Position numbers and translations under genes: made by a program
The notes under the pieces: model-generated
Told to the model about the DNA's origin: nothing
What the model saw: the letters and a program-made list of their open reading frames with translations, nothing else
Databases searched by the model: none
From: Amphirosellinia nigrospora
Lineage: Eukaryota > Ascomycota > Sordariomycetes > Xylariales > Xylariaceae
Reading direction: 5' to 3'
DNA: 64,000 nucleotides
Assembly (NCBI GenBank): GCA_004123355.1
Contig: SCHM01000004.1
Coordinates: 6,289,017 to 6,353,016, forward strand
Part shown: piece by piece, positions 36,551 to 48,270 of the stretch
Position numbering within the stretch: the first letter of the stretch is position 1
Layout: the number at the start of each line of letters is the position of its first letter

Positions 36551-39207
36551 TCATCCGAACATGGATTTCCCAGTTTTCAGGACAGTTGGCATGCCGGAAT
36601 CTTTCATGACCCTAAGTATCTCATCCATAAGTAGGGTTTGGACTTTTTACCCAAAACCCAATAACCCACCACCCATAAAAAGTGGGTGCCATGGGTATTA
36701 AACACCCAAAAAACCAACATTGTTTAAAAAGAATATAAAGCAAAAAGAACATCATTTCTTAGATTTCAGATTAGTACAAAAGATTAGTATATTTTTTTTG
36801 CTGCTAAATTTTGTATGCGTGGGTTTTTTTCCGTGGGTATTACCCATTCAAAAAACCCATGGGTTTTTTTGGGTACCCATTTCCGAACCCTATCCATAAG
36901 GGCAAGGTCCGTACCTACAAAGCTGTTAATAATGGTGTCTGAAAGGGGGAAGTGTAAACAATTCTAACCTGCTGGACTCATGATGGCTAGCGCGAATGGG
37001 ACCGTCTCTTCCTGGTCGGTGACGCGAGAATGATAAGGGAGTTCAGCAACTGCGATAAGTTTCAGAATGGGTTAATTTGTTTACAATCCATGATAAGGTC
37101 TTACTTGGAACTGCAAGAACTGGCTTCCATAACCGGCGCTAAAGCCAGGGCATTGATTCCGTCTTGAGGAGGGCGTTTGAATCTAGGATGTGTTAACTTA
37201 GGCAACCTCAATATGTCGGTGCATGATGGCTCACTTTGGCACTTCGTCGCGATATCTAGTCGTCATGGATTCAAGCGGCATGATGACGAGTGCATTAGAG
37301 TTCTTCCGGTAGAGACTGTCTGATTGAACCATTGCTTGTAAACTTTCATTTTTGCAAAGCCTCTGTCTCTTTCTTCTCGGGAGATACTCTGAGCATATGA
37401 CCTAAATGAAAATTATCAGTAAAATGGGCAACTCTCAGAGAAATGAGTCAATCAAAATCATCAAAAGTTCAGGCTCGACCTCAATGCTCGACTCACCACA
37501 TCCGCTGGTTAGGAGGGGAGACGTATGGTGCACGACCAAATAATTTCCAATGGCGAGCACGAAAATCATCGCAATTATGGTAGGCGTCGTAGCATTGCGC
37601 GTTTGGAGCCTAAGGAACCCATCAGTGTGATCGCTAGAGGGTTGGTATTAAAGGATAGATACTTCGTTAATATAGTGGCCCAGCGATAGACCTTCGGCAT
37701 CTGGTGGGGGAGATTGATCCCAGGTAGCTTCGAACGACAATTCATGGCATTCAATAGACAAGACCAACTTAACTTCTCCACGAAACTTTTAGCAATATCA
37801 ACTTGATTCGGGTCAATAAGGGACCAGTAGTCTATAGGCCAGATGACTGACGTGAACGGCTAACCCATTTTTATATATACATAGACAGTAAAAGGCAAAG
37901 GCACAAACCATCGGTTGTTTCTTGGATCTATCAAGCGACAACCATACACTGCTAAAGTCCCTACATTTCTGTAAATCCCTAGCAAGGACGCCGGCTGTGT
38001 CCCAAGTTCTGAGTACCAAGTCAGCCAAATCTTAATGAGAAATGAAATTATATCTTGCTGGCAAGATGGCTCGATTCCGTCTGGGGGAAGTAGTCCCAAA
38101 CTAGGACGGAGCCCAAAACACCCGCACCAAAGGCAAGGCCTAGTAACGCTACCCCATGCTTTTTCACACAAGGTTTTAGTATCTTCTAAGAGATCTTTGC
38201 CGTACAAAACTTACTGTCGGTTACCGATGGCGATATCGAGCCAGTCGTACGATGCAATAGCAGCTGCGCTTCCAGAACTGCTACCCCCTGGCGATTGGTA
38301 ACCATCGGCACGGGGGTTCCAAGGAGCCTGGTAGTCGATGTACTCAAGGGGCTCCTCCCAATTTCCAAAGGAATTCATCTTTGTCTTCCCAACTATGACC
38401 ATGCCAAGGTCGATAATGCGTTGGACGCACAACGCCGATTCCGTCCTTGGGCCATACGTGTCGTGAAAAGATTTGTTGCCCGCGGATGTTTTGATACCCT
38501 TTAAATCGATATTGTCTTTGATCACTACACGAAACCCTGCAAATGGTGAGATGGCGGCCTTACTGCTCTTGATACGAGAGGGAACAGCGAAGCTGCGAAA
38601 CTGGCTCCCGGGCTTTGGACAGATAAAAGCTCGAATCTGTCGCATGATCTAAGATGATATTAGTTTTCATCTTACGCAGTTGTAGCTTAACCTTACGTCG
38701 CTTTAGGCTTCAGAGTTACCATACAAGTGCCACTGCTGTCATCTATGAGCTTCCAGACATCCCTAAGCTCTTCTCCCCAGCAGACGTAGGGGCCCGGTGA
38801 CAGAAGTGGTTCTCGCAGGAATACGACGCGCTCATTGCCTAGTTGAGCGAGATATTCACGAGCCTTGGGAGAAATTTCGACATCATCCTCAACCGCACCA
38901 TGGAAGACAACGGTTTTCAGAAAAGAAGTGTTGAATACGTCATCGTTGTCGACGTAATCCTTCAAATTCGATCGAACCCAGTCGCCGGATACTTGTAAAC
39001 CCTGGGGAAGCGAGAAGACGGTGATGAGGCCAACGTTCCATAGACTAGGCACAGTCGCTATCTAAGACATCATGTAAGCGAAAAGTAGTGATTCCAAAGA
39101 AAGGCGGCCTTTACCGATGAATTTTTAGGCGCAATGTAATCAGTATCAGATATGGAAAACAAGTGATCATCTCCAGGGTTTGCACTTCTCATTAAATTTA
39201 ATCGCAT
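36551..39207 (-). CDS. Amidase-signature enzyme, last exon split by a MITE
   Basis: Fungal amidase (amidase-signature hydrolase, Ser-Ser-Lys triad) with the usual N-terminal extension. Exons begin 39115-39207 (MRLNLMRSANPG), 38697-39061 and 38215-38648, the last carrying the catalytic-lysine motif VVIKDNIDLKG and the signature SPGGSSSGSAAAIASYDW. Downstream pieces read SVTRPCLWCGCFGLRPS, YWSLIDPNQVDIAKSFV, WKLFGRAPYVSPPNQRMW, LPYHSRVTDQEETVPFALA and GTDLALMD. The natural end (EILRVMKDSG, VKTG-like LKTGKSMFG, stop 36551) lies beyond a 261-bp insertion at 36632-36892. Read through the insert, the protein would end in about 35 foreign residues. Several single-base breaks also occur (for example near 38590). 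Whether the product is active is unknown. Confidence 0.8.
36624..36631. repeat. Target-site duplication, left copy
   Basis: tccataag, identical to 36893-36900 on the other side of the MITE. Confidence 0.8.
36632..36892. mobile_element. hAT-type MITE with 8-bp target-site duplication
   Basis: 261-bp non-coding element. Ends are tagggtttgga (36632-36642) and its near-perfect reverse complement tccgaaccct a (36882-36892), 10 of 11 bases matching. The immediate flanks are identical 8-mers, tccataag at 36624-36631 and 36893-36900. An 8-bp duplication with a TAGGG-type terminus is the hallmark of the hAT superfamily. The interior is built of repeated acccat/atgggt units and carries no coding frame. 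The empty site can be read directly: joining the flanks restores the amidase reading frame. Confidence 0.85.
36893..36900. repeat. Target-site duplication, right copy
   Basis: tccataag, identical to 36624-36631. On the amidase coding strand it reads cttatgga, codons of ALMD. Confidence 0.8.
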
Positions 39208-39760
39208 CTTACTCGCGGTTTGCGAGCAAGTCGCTGGTGGTGGTTATAAGTGAGATGAACTTTGAATGACAAAGTTTGAGAACTCTATTCCACATGGCAA
39301 AGTCGATTCAATATCAGACTTCAGGCAGAAAAGGGAGAATCTTAAGTTGCACAAAATCTTCTCCCTCTGCCAGCCACCTGCGGGGTCAGGTACCTCGATT
39401 GGACCTCTACACAGCGCCACCTCAATTTCGATGTAATGTCTTAGCACCACCGTTATGTTGTTCTGTTGGTGACTTAGCTATACGTCATTCAAGAAGAAAA
39501 GAAATCCTGCCAACGTCAAGTGACAACATCCCTGAGTCAACAAAAGTCTACCCTTATGCGACGGATATACCCTAATGTTGAATAAGCCAATCGACAGTGA
39601 TAGACCTGATCCGTACCATCATTAAATTTACAATCATTTCGGGTCACTAGATTCCACCTTGTCGAAATGAGGTCACGCTCTCGTTGGGTACCGTCTTCGC
39701 GTAGCGAATGACGGAATGGAACATAGAATGTCATGATAAATTAAAATATTAAATATTAGT
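39208..39760. other. Intergenic upstream of the amidase
   Basis: No gene recognised. It grades into a repeat-like region beyond about 39.75 kb. Confidence 0.4.
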
Positions 39761-39790
39761 TAAAATACCCTGTAGCGCCGAGCAAGTCGT

Positions 39791-39832
39791 TATTAAAATA
39801 GAAAGCTTTGCCGGCGAAGCTTTATTTTAATA
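39791..39832. repeat. 42-bp palindrome centred on GCCGGC
   Basis: The left half tattaaaatagaaagctttg and the right half gaagctttattttaata are reverse complements around GCCGGC, except for one mismatch and one missing base. Confidence 0.8.
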
Positions 39833-39836
39833 CGTT

Positions 39837-39868
39837 ATAAATCGAAATGCTAAAAGTACTTCGATTTA
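39837..39868. repeat. Second hairpin directly after the palindrome
   Basis: Arms taaatcgaa and ttcgattta are perfect reverse complements separated by a 13-base loop. Confidence 0.65.
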
Positions 39869-39892
39869 AATGACGAGAATACTCCTAGCTCC

Positions 39893-39940
39893 TAGACCTC
39901 TTATTCCTTAGACCTCTTATTCCCTAGACCTCTTACTCCC
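39893..39940. repeat. 16-bp tandem repeat, three copies
   Basis: Unit tagacctcttattccc, three copies in a row with one or two changes each. Confidence 0.75.
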
Positions 39941-40831
39941 TAAACATTTACCCTTTACGTAAATTTATATATTTAGAGGGCTCCGCCCAGAAAGGTTGGA
40001 CCTCTAAGAACTCGGCCGCCGTCCTTTACAGTCCGGCCTTCGCCCTAGCCGGCCTTTTTATAACGCGTATCGTTAACTATATTAATATAATGCTAGTTTT
40101 ATATTCATAAAATATAGTAGTTATTAGCGACTATATTCGCTATTATAGTACATAAGCTATATAGTTTATTTAAGTGCGAATATGTTATAGTTAATGCTCG
40201 ATTTAAACTTTAACTAATAGGAGGCTTGCAAAGTCCGTATAAGCTAATCAGAGCGTTATAAAAAAATTTATACTTTTAAGGGTTATTATTAGAACTTCTT
40301 AATCTTTACTTTCTTTTATACTTAATTATCGTTGCTAATACGTGTTCGGAAAAATAAAGCTTTCTAATTAGTTAGTTAGCTTTTACATCGTACTAAATAC
40401 ACAGAACATTAATAGGAAAAGTCTATACACGTATGCAAATATTTCTTATCCCTCATAGAGACTATTATAACCCCACTATATGGTAGCTTCCCTATGGAGA
40501 CTATTTAATATATAGGGACTCTCTTTGTCTACATCTTCGTGCGAAAGATTATAGTGGGAGTTTTTGCATATACATGAAGTAGTTAGTGAATTTTTTTTTA
40601 AAAAGAAAAGAAAAAACTAAATTTCCAAAAGTCGCCTACTAGAAATCTCAATTTAGCAAGACCTACGAACTTAGTAGTTTATTACAAAGCACGGCTTATT
40701 AAGTGATTGAAGTCAATAAAGGTAAGTTAGTAGTTCTTTGCTACTCACAACTATGGCTTGAAATATAGTAACTCTCACTTTGAACCAACAAAGAACAACT
40801 CTGCCAACAATCAAAATCAAACAAAGAAACA

Positions 40832-41545
40832 ATGAAGTCAATTTTAGACACAATAGCATTGTTGACATTCTCTGTCAGCCTTATAATTACAAATACATTA
40901 GGGTACCTCACACTCCAACGCAGACTTTCTCTGTCACAGGCAACCCAGTCTCAGACTTCGGATATCCAAACCACGAAAAGCAGGCTGGATGCCGACTGTA
41001 TCGTCGAAGCATCCTATCAAAGAAAGTAAGTGTAGCGTAAATACACGATAAGTTCATATTTCCTTCATCTTACATACCTCTCCTATCTACCTTACCCCTT
41101 CCCGTCTTCACAATGCAGGCCACCAAACAAGGTAAAAATTCTTCTTCAAATACATGTTACAACTGCGCCAAAAGCCCTAGCGGTAGAACCAACAAAGCAA
41201 AAGCCGTACTCCGGGTTCTCCTAAACCAACCAGTTCCTCCTTCGCCCCCTCCTCCGCCTCCATTCCTAAAGAGCGCACAGAGCTCTGCCAGGCGTGCAAA
41301 ACGGCGGCAAACCGACAAGGCAGACTCTTTAACGACCCCCTACGGTGTCACGTGCCCTATAACATGCCGTCGTCCGGAAGCGACAGGAGTGGAAAGCGGG
41401 AGATAGGTCGATATATACGGCGGGATATTCCAATACCGACGACGAGGTCTATGTGCTGGTAAACCGAGTTTACTCGATGATGAGGCTCGAAAACAACCCG
41501 GTGCTTGAGTATTTTGAAAATAAGGGCAGCGATCTCTCGGGCTAA
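40832..41545 (+). CDS. Small unknown protein with N-terminal membrane segment
   Basis: I do not recognise the family. Exon 1 (40832 to about 41024) encodes MKSILDTIALLTFSVSLII, a hydrophobic signal anchor, then a Ser/Gln/Thr-rich segment. A GTAAGT donor and an ATGCAG acceptor give an intron ending at 41118. Exon 2 reads KPPNKVKILL, a Ser/Pro stretch after a base loss near 41220, then CQACKTAANRQGRLFNDPLR and, after another shift near 41420, DDEVYVLVNRVYSMMRLENN to a TAA at 41543. The ELCQACKTAA cysteine pair and conserved-looking segments suggest a real gene, but both frame changes are my inference. An alternative frame at the end gives a basic tail (IERIIRGRIRAVQIG). Next to a repeat region and to Gtr1. 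Confidence 0.4.
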
Positions 41546-42411
41546 CCCCAAAGTCCGGAGGAGGATTGAGCGAATCATCCGAGGTCGGATACGGGCGGTT
41601 CAAATTGGAGCGGCATATTGATGTCCGAAGGCAAGGTAATTGTTATAGTCACGGCTGCAGCTGCAGAGAAGGTCAAAGGACTAGCAATTAAGATACTCAT
41701 ACACTTTTGAGGTAGTCGACGGGTAAGTGAACCAAAGATTGGTGTTTTTAGAGCGTATTGATTTTCTGTTTATAATATTGTTCAAATACACTTTTTGTAA
41801 TTAAATATGGGTTGCGTAATGTGTAAGATTACTCATATACTTGCTGTGAAGAATTAGCTCGCTGCTGTCCCAGGTGTGAAGTTCAATATAATAAACGAAG
41901 CTTGGGGGCTACGTCATTAGTTGCAGTGGAATGTGCTGATTTGAGGTAAGCTGAGCTGAACCTAGCCCTATTAGTCTATAGTAGGTTAGCGGGTGGGGAG
42001 CTCAATCCCATCCGGGTCCCCATCCAGGTCTTCAGCATCAACGACACGAAGCAGTTACACACGGTTGAAGTTGACGAACCGCCGACGTTTCTCTTTCACG
42101 ATTAGTCGCGAATACGATCAATCACCTTCAAGTTATAGGCGCAGCCACACCCCGACCACCCCCTCACGACCCAGCGATCACAATTGCCCCGACTAACCGA
42201 ATTGCGTCGCCATCCGCCTTCTCGCCCAAAACGAACAACCGTGAATCTTCTACCCCGACTAACCTTTCTACATCCTCACACCTCGCGTACATCTTCAACG
42301 TCCAAGCATTCCTTCAGCTACGTAGGGCGACGCACTTAGGACCCTGAGATCTGAGATAGCATAGCTCAACACAAACATCGGAGAGATTCGTCCAAGACAA
42401 CCCGAGCAGCC
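41546..42411. promoter_or_regulatory. Upstream region of the Gtr1 gene
   Basis: 0.87 kb without a supported gene. The last part, about 42.0-42.4 kb, is CA/TC-rich, as in fungal 5' leaders. Confidence 0.4.
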
Positions 42412-43681
42412 ATGGCCGACGCCGAGGCGCCTGCGAGCCAGAGCCTGGCCCCCGATATTCGGAGCGAGGTTAAGAAGCCTAAGAAGAAGAAGGTCCTGCT
42501 CATGGGCAAGAGTGGCTCTGGCAAGTCGAGCATGCGGAGTATAATATTTTCCAACTATATCGCTAGGGACACGAGACGACTGTGCGTTGTTAATTCCTAC
42601 CATTCCCTTGTCCTGCTCTATCCGAGCTCCGCAGAAACACGTATACTTACCTGTGTGTAATATGGCCGCAGAGGAGCAACGATAGACATCGATCTTTCCC
42701 ATGTTAAATTCCTGGGAAACCTCACACTTAATCTGTGGGACTGTGGGGGTCAGGAAGCATTCACAGAAAATTACTTGTCCCAGCAACGCGTTCACGTCTT
42801 CTCGAATGTTGGGGTCCTCATATACGTCTTCGATATCGAGTCGAGAGATGTCGATCGAGACATGGCCACCTACGTATCTATAATATCCGCCATGATGCAG
42901 TACTCGCCCACCGCGAGAGTCTACGTCCTCATTCACAAGATGGATCTGATCACTATGAACGCGCGAGAAGCCGTCTTCGTCGACCGCGTACGATTGGTGC
43001 AGCAGAAGACGACCGAGTTCACGCAAGCTGCGGGCATCACGAGCGAAGTAGACCTGATCCCCTTCGCGACATCGATATGGGATCAATCCCTGTACAAGGC
43101 GTGGGCTAGTATCATTCACGACCTCGTACCCAACCTCTCCGTCATCGAGTCCCAGTTGGGCTCGCTGGGCACCATCATAGAAGCCGAGGAGATGCTTTTG
43201 TTTGAGAGAACCAGTTTTCTAGTGGTATCAAGTTGGACATCCGAAGAAGGCCAGAATAACCCGACGGGCGATCGCCAAGAACGCATGTCCAACATTTTAA
43301 AACATTTTAAGCAGAGCATCAGCCGCTACACTGGAACTCCTCGTAACGCCGAGCAGTTTGTCCTGATGGTGAGTCAATGCCGTTCTTTAAACGAAATTCA
43401 TTAGTCTACGTTTTGCCACAAGAACGAAGTCATATAGCACCGACTCAAAAAAGTCCATGTATCCAGGCTCATGCTAACGCGTCCTCGAACAGGAGCACAA
43501 GGCTGGTGTCCGGTTTTCCATGTTCGTCTGCAAATTCACAACTAACACATATCTTATGGTGGTTTTACCACCGGGAGAGGCTCGCTTCAATTCGGCGCGG
43601 CTCAATTGCCAAATTGCAAGAGAGAGCTTCAAATTCCTAGATGGCCCCGCCGCAGGGCCAAGTCAAGCTCCTCGAACCTAA
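42412..43681 (+). CDS. gtr1: Rag-family GTPase Gtr1 (RagA/B)
   Basis: Small GTPase that, paired with Gtr2 on the vacuole surface, signals amino-acid status to TORC1. Three exons 42412-42581, 42672-43368 and 43493-43681, giving 351 residues with no correction. The P-loop is GKSGSGKS at about residues 32-39. The switch region follows with [17 protein letters not shown], and the guanine-specificity motif is HKMD in VLIHKMDLI. The C-terminal roadblock-like domain runs through [24 protein letters not shown] (read in two parts) and [12 protein letters not shown] to GPSQAPRT. Length is normal for fungal Gtr1. Splice borders GTGCGT/CAG and GTGAGT/CAG. Confidence 0.93.
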
Positions 43682-45463
43682 CGAAAAAGGATGAACTATC
43701 ATTGCCTTAGTCTGATTAGCATTTGTGTTTAGGAACTAAAATACCCAACGTTATTCTAATAGAATTGAACTTGTTTACTGACAAACATCATGATGATGCT
43801 GAGCTAATAGTAACCTATATTTACAAAGTTAACGATGACCACTTGTGCTTGTCGTTCTAATATCTAAGCAGTTATGAGTCAAAGCGCAAAGTAAAGGCTA
43901 GCCCAAAGTTTATCGTCGTCAATATAACCCTACGCTCTACAATCAGATCCGCTTCTCTTAATCATCGTGAAGCCCGCAATTGCATGCCGAATTCGGATTA
44001 CCCATAATCATATCCGATATCCATCCAGGACCCGTCCCCATGCACCCATCCACGCACTGATCTCCAAGTGATCGGCATACCCCTGATTAGGAAGGTTAAT
44101 TCAATGACACTACGCCATGTCGACCAATGACGGGCTCCATCTTCGTCACAGGTTCAATACATCTGTCTCTCTCCGCCCTATATGTTTCTCGGTATTCGCT
44201 TTAGTTCAAGTAACAACATTGCGATGTTGGCAATCCCCGCTTCCCGCTTCGAAGTATCGTCGTGAGGGTCTAGAACTAGGGAATTTCCGTTAAGCGCCTG
44301 ATACCATGGATGGATGATTATGTGCGAATCGAGGGCACGGATCTACCCATGTGTTTGTCTAGACTACGACGATTTATTTCTACGGTAACACGTGAAGGGA
44401 AGACGAGTGGTGAGCGGCTGAGCATTTATACCAAAACCATCGCCAAGCATACCGAGAAGGAGTCGATGGAGTGCATAGAGTAACGTCAGCACCTATGAAG
44501 ACGGAATCCGCCGACATGTGTACGTCGACGCATCCATTTCAATAAACGTGCAATGCAGTGTATCGAAGGTCAAACGAACCTTGAATGAATCCGGCAGGTC
44601 GAGATTGACACTGTGATATCGTTGCTAGCACTGCAATTATGTGGACAAGCGTTCCCACGCCAAGATTAGAGCTGGGCTTGGCTTTTGGTGTTGCACTTTA
44701 CTCGATACATTCCCATACACTTCATTCAATACACCTATCTACATTCTAACTTAGTAAAGCACGATAGTACCTAACCCAGCTCCAAAAGTCCAGAATAATA
44801 TGATACGAAAAGATGCCGAAGAAAGTATCCTGTGACCTGTCTACCTACCTATATCGGCCCTAGACAATCGAAATTCAACGATAACTTAGATTCCGCGTCC
44901 ACAAACTTACCCAGATAACATTGAAACAATCTACAGCAGCCAATTCCGCCCTACCCCTCCATCTCACGGCGTATAGTAGGTCACATACCACAGAAGCATG
45001 TAGATACGTGACACCGACTACGACGCTACACACGTGAGTATCTAAAAAGCAAGCAGAGTCGCTTATCGCTCCCCGGCTTTGCAGCCTTAGTTTGTCGATC
45101 TCTTCCGACGCCTTGAAGCTGGATGTAGATCTGCAGGGTCCAATTCGGGGTTCCGCTGTTGTATTGCTGCCGTAGGTATGGGATCCCGTTCTAGAGTAGG
45201 TATACATCCGTTGTCTATCCTTCCGTCCTACACTTGCGCTCGCGCGCGAGGGCCCCGAGGTCGGGTGAGTATGAGTATGTGAGTAGGTATATATCTAAAC
45301 CATATCCCCCTCCGTCGAACCTACTACTCAGAAGGTTTGCGGTTCGTCCTGTATAAGGTTGAAGTCAAAGCTTAGGTAGCTTAAGGATCTTTTTAAACCT
45401 CTGTGGTAGGCGGGACTCTTTTTTTTCTGTTGGGAATTCTTGGAGAAAACTTCCAAGCCCATC
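43682..45463. other. Intergenic, 1.8 kb, no gene seen
   Basis: Between Gtr1 and the HNH nuclease. A minus-strand frame at 44875-45207 has no family resemblance. Presumably holds the nuclease promoter. Confidence 0.4.
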
Positions 45464-46328
45464 ATGAAGCTGTCGCTCACCCTCGCCGCCCTGCTGCCCG
45501 CAGGCGCGGTGCTTGCTGCGCCGGCGCCTATGCCGACTCCTGTACGTTTTCCATCCATCGCGACAACCCCCTACTATACATAAAGAACCATATCCCGCGC
45601 CTATCTCCAACACCTTCCCATCCCACGTCTTCTAAAAGTCCAAAACTAACCACCCTATCAGCCCGGCATCCCAACCGCCACAAGCGCAAAGACCCAGCTC
45701 GCGGCACTAACAGTGTCCACGAACCCCGACGACGGCGCGTACGAGCGCGACCTGTTCCCAACGTGGATCACGATCGAGGGGACGTGTAACACGCGCGAGT
45801 ACGTGCTGAAGCGGGACGGCACGAGCGTCGTCGTCGGGTCCGACTGCTACCCGACGAGCGGGACGTGGACGTCGCCGTACGACGGCGGCAAGTGGACGGC
45901 GCCTGCGGATGTGGATATTGATCATATGGTTCCTTTGAAGAATGCCTGGATCGTATGTTTTCCTTCCCCTATTCCCTTCCTCTCTCCTTTCCCTCTTCTT
46001 CATTTCTCCCTTCCTCACCCTCTCCCAATTTCCTCCCCAAACACCCCCAAATAAAAAACTAACACTCCTTAAAAAGTCTGGCGCAAACAAATGGACAACC
46101 GCCAAGCGGCAAGAATTCGCCAACGACGTAACCCGACCTCAGCTCTGGGCCGTGACGGACAACGTGAACCAGTCTAAGGGCGACAAGAGCCCGGACCAGT
46201 GGAAGCCGCCGCTGGCGAGCTTCTACTGCGTCTACGCGCGCTCCTGGGTTCAGGTCAAGACGTACTGGGCGCTGTCCATCACGTCGGCAGAGAAGAGCGC
46301 GCTTGGGAGTATGCTTGATACGTGCTAG
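45464..46328 (+). CDS. Secreted HNH-type nuclease (GmrSD C-terminal/DUF1524-like)
   Basis: Predicted extracellular endonuclease. Signal peptide MKLSLTLAALLPAGAVLAAP, then a short Pro/Thr spacer. Exons 45464-45541, 45662-45952 and 46077-46328 give 206 residues without any correction. The core reads RDLFPTWITIEGTCNTREYV, GTWTSPYDGGKW, then the catalytic DIDHMVPLKNAW with His114. It continues WTTAKRQEFANDVTRPQLWA, NQSKGDKSPDQWKPP and ends with a Cys-terminated helix (SMLDTC). Similar secreted HNH proteins are widespread in filamentous ascomycetes and are thought to scavenge nucleic acid. Its biological target is not known. Confidence 0.88.
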
Positions 46329-46826
46329 GTTAGTGAATAGGGGGATGTGATGCCGGGAATAGGTGAGATGAGATGAGATGAGTTGAGTTGAGTCAAGATG
46401 AATAACATGGGATGGAATAAGTTGAATGATTTTGATTTTTTTTGTTAGAGATACCTGACCTGGCTGGTCTATACCTGCGAGCATCTAGGCGTGACTTGAG
46501 TGTCAGCGCGAAACTGAATGTATTTCAATGATACCATCTTATCACAAGGAATTTGAACTCATATACTTAGCCACGCACTTCTTAACGTTCATCTTCGTTC
46601 CTGCATTATGTAAATCTGTATAGGTATTGCTCTAATCTTGACCACATGAGAATAATATAGTCTCATGATTTTAGCCCAGGAAATTAGAAAAAGGAGCCCA
46701 TAAAGCGCACACCTCTCTACTGCATTTCTATGTGTACATCTGTGACGTTGGCTTAACAGGGAAGCAACGGTGATACGTGCCCCCTTGGTATTTCTTACCT
46801 ATCAGTCGATAAATCCCTAATTCTAC
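46329..46826. other. Convergent intergenic region
   Basis: 3' regions of the nuclease and the p47 gene. A gagat/gagtt microsatellite-like stretch lies at about 46365-46395. Confidence 0.4.
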
Positions 46827-48270
46827 TCAGGCGCTTCGCTTGACCACGGCAATGCCACCCCTCTTGAATTCGCTCATCTCTCCGATTACCAGGGATTTGT
46901 CGGTATGATCTTTATTGGGAAATGTAGTGGCTAGCACCCATCCACCCGATCTGAGCTCAGGGGAAGCACGGCTGATGAAATCGTAGATGTCGTTGACTGT
47001 CTGTGATGTGTTAAAGCGAGCGGGAAGTCTCGTACCGTCTAGCATCTGAATTCGTATCATGACGCTAGGTTGCGATTCATCGACAGAACTACTTGGAGCG
47101 GCTGACGATGAGGTAGAGGCATGCGAAGTTGAAGTAGTGGCCGTCGCTTGGGTTGTGGCAGCAGCAGCCGCCGCCTCACCAGGTACGGGGCTACCGAGAC
47201 GTTGGCCCTGACCGCCGAAAGGCTTATACACCTTGGGAAGTGGGCGATAATTCTCACGGTGGTGTTCTAGCTTGACATCTATGGGCTCGTCATAGCGCAC
47301 ATTCATCAAGTGCGTGGGCGCGCGGCCCTGCTGTATCATGCGTAAATCTTCAGCGTGGCGCGGGTCGTCGAATCTGCACAGCTCTCCGTCGTCAATACTA
47401 AAGCCGTCTTGCCAGAGATGTAAGACTCGTTCCTGGGGTTCGACGTTGTGTGGGCGGGCCCGGCTCACGGGGCCTCGGGGATCGGGGACCATAACGCTAT
47501 CCGCACCCTCGCCGCCTAAGGTCTGTCCACCACCTCGGAAGGAAGAAGAGCTGGAGGGACCGGCAGGAGCGGATGCCTCGGGGCGTCGGGAGTTACTATA
47601 GAATAAGAATTAGCGAGATGGGGGACCTAGCAGGGCGGGAACACTGTGCTCACCTCTTGGCTTTAGAGAGGAGATCGTTGATCAGGCGTTTAGGGTCGAC
47701 GCCCTGGCTTGGATCTTGCACGGCGAGACCGCTCTTCTCGCCGCCGGCATATGTATCACGGCGGGCCGCATCGTCATCATCCTCGTCGTCGTCATCATGG
47801 TCATGGTCGTGGGCGCCACCTCCACCCAATGAGCTCAAAGTAGCCAGTCCCTTCTTTTTTTGAGGTCGTTTTGAGGCGGCGCTGGATGTGGTGGGGATGG
47901 CTTGGGGCGCAGGTCTGCCGTCGAGCGTACGGGGGCGGTGTAGTCGGGAGGAGCAGCTGAAGAGCTCGCAGCACCACTACCACTACCACTACCACTACCA
48001 CCAGCGGCAGTGGCAGTGGTCTCGTTCTCGTCCTCGTCGGCGTAGTACGACTGGACGGCAGCCTCGATATCCCAGTTGCTAACCAACAGGTAGTTTGTCG
48101 CCTGTACCATTGATGAGTATCCCGAGATCAAGTCGTCATGGAAGAAAGAGGGAGAAATAGAGAGAACCGATGGGATAGAATGGGAGGGAAGGGCTCACCT
48201 GTTCGGTGCTCGCACCCGTCATATTTATGAATTGGCTCGTGAGCGCATCTTGGTCCTCACGGTTCTCCAT
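46827..48270 (-). CDS. shp1: p47/Shp1-type UBX-domain cofactor of Cdc48
   Basis: Adaptor that links the AAA ATPase Cdc48/p97 to ubiquitin-dependent degradation and membrane fusion. Exons 48199-48270 (MENREDQDALTSQFINMTG, UBA start), 47654-48101 (rest of UBA, ATNYLLVSNWDIEAAVQSYY, Ser/Gly linker, acidic HDHDHDDDDEDDDD, PKRLINDLLSKAKR) and 46827-47595. The third exon contains the SEP domain (LHLWQDGFSIDDGELCRFDD, APTHLMNVRYDEPIDVKLEH) and the C-terminal UBX (IRIQMLDGTRLPARFNTSQT, GGWVLATTFPNKDHTDKSL). One base is missing in the G5 run at 47931-47935; exon lengths sum to one less than a multiple of three, as expected. About 429 residues after correction. Confidence 0.92.

Larger units (their letters stand above)
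39761..40720. repeat. Degraded repeat region with palindromes
   Basis: A TA-rich stretch interrupted by GC-rich phrases and lacking coding frames. It contains two adjacent hairpins and a 16-bp tandem repeat listed separately, and a second AT-rich part at about 40.05-40.7 kb. It resembles a partly RIP-mutated transposon remnant. No transposon protein is readable. Confidence 0.5.

Noticed and set aside
40430-40570. Possible inverted-repeat element around ctatttaatatataggg
   Set aside because: The arms are short and imperfect and no target duplication was found.
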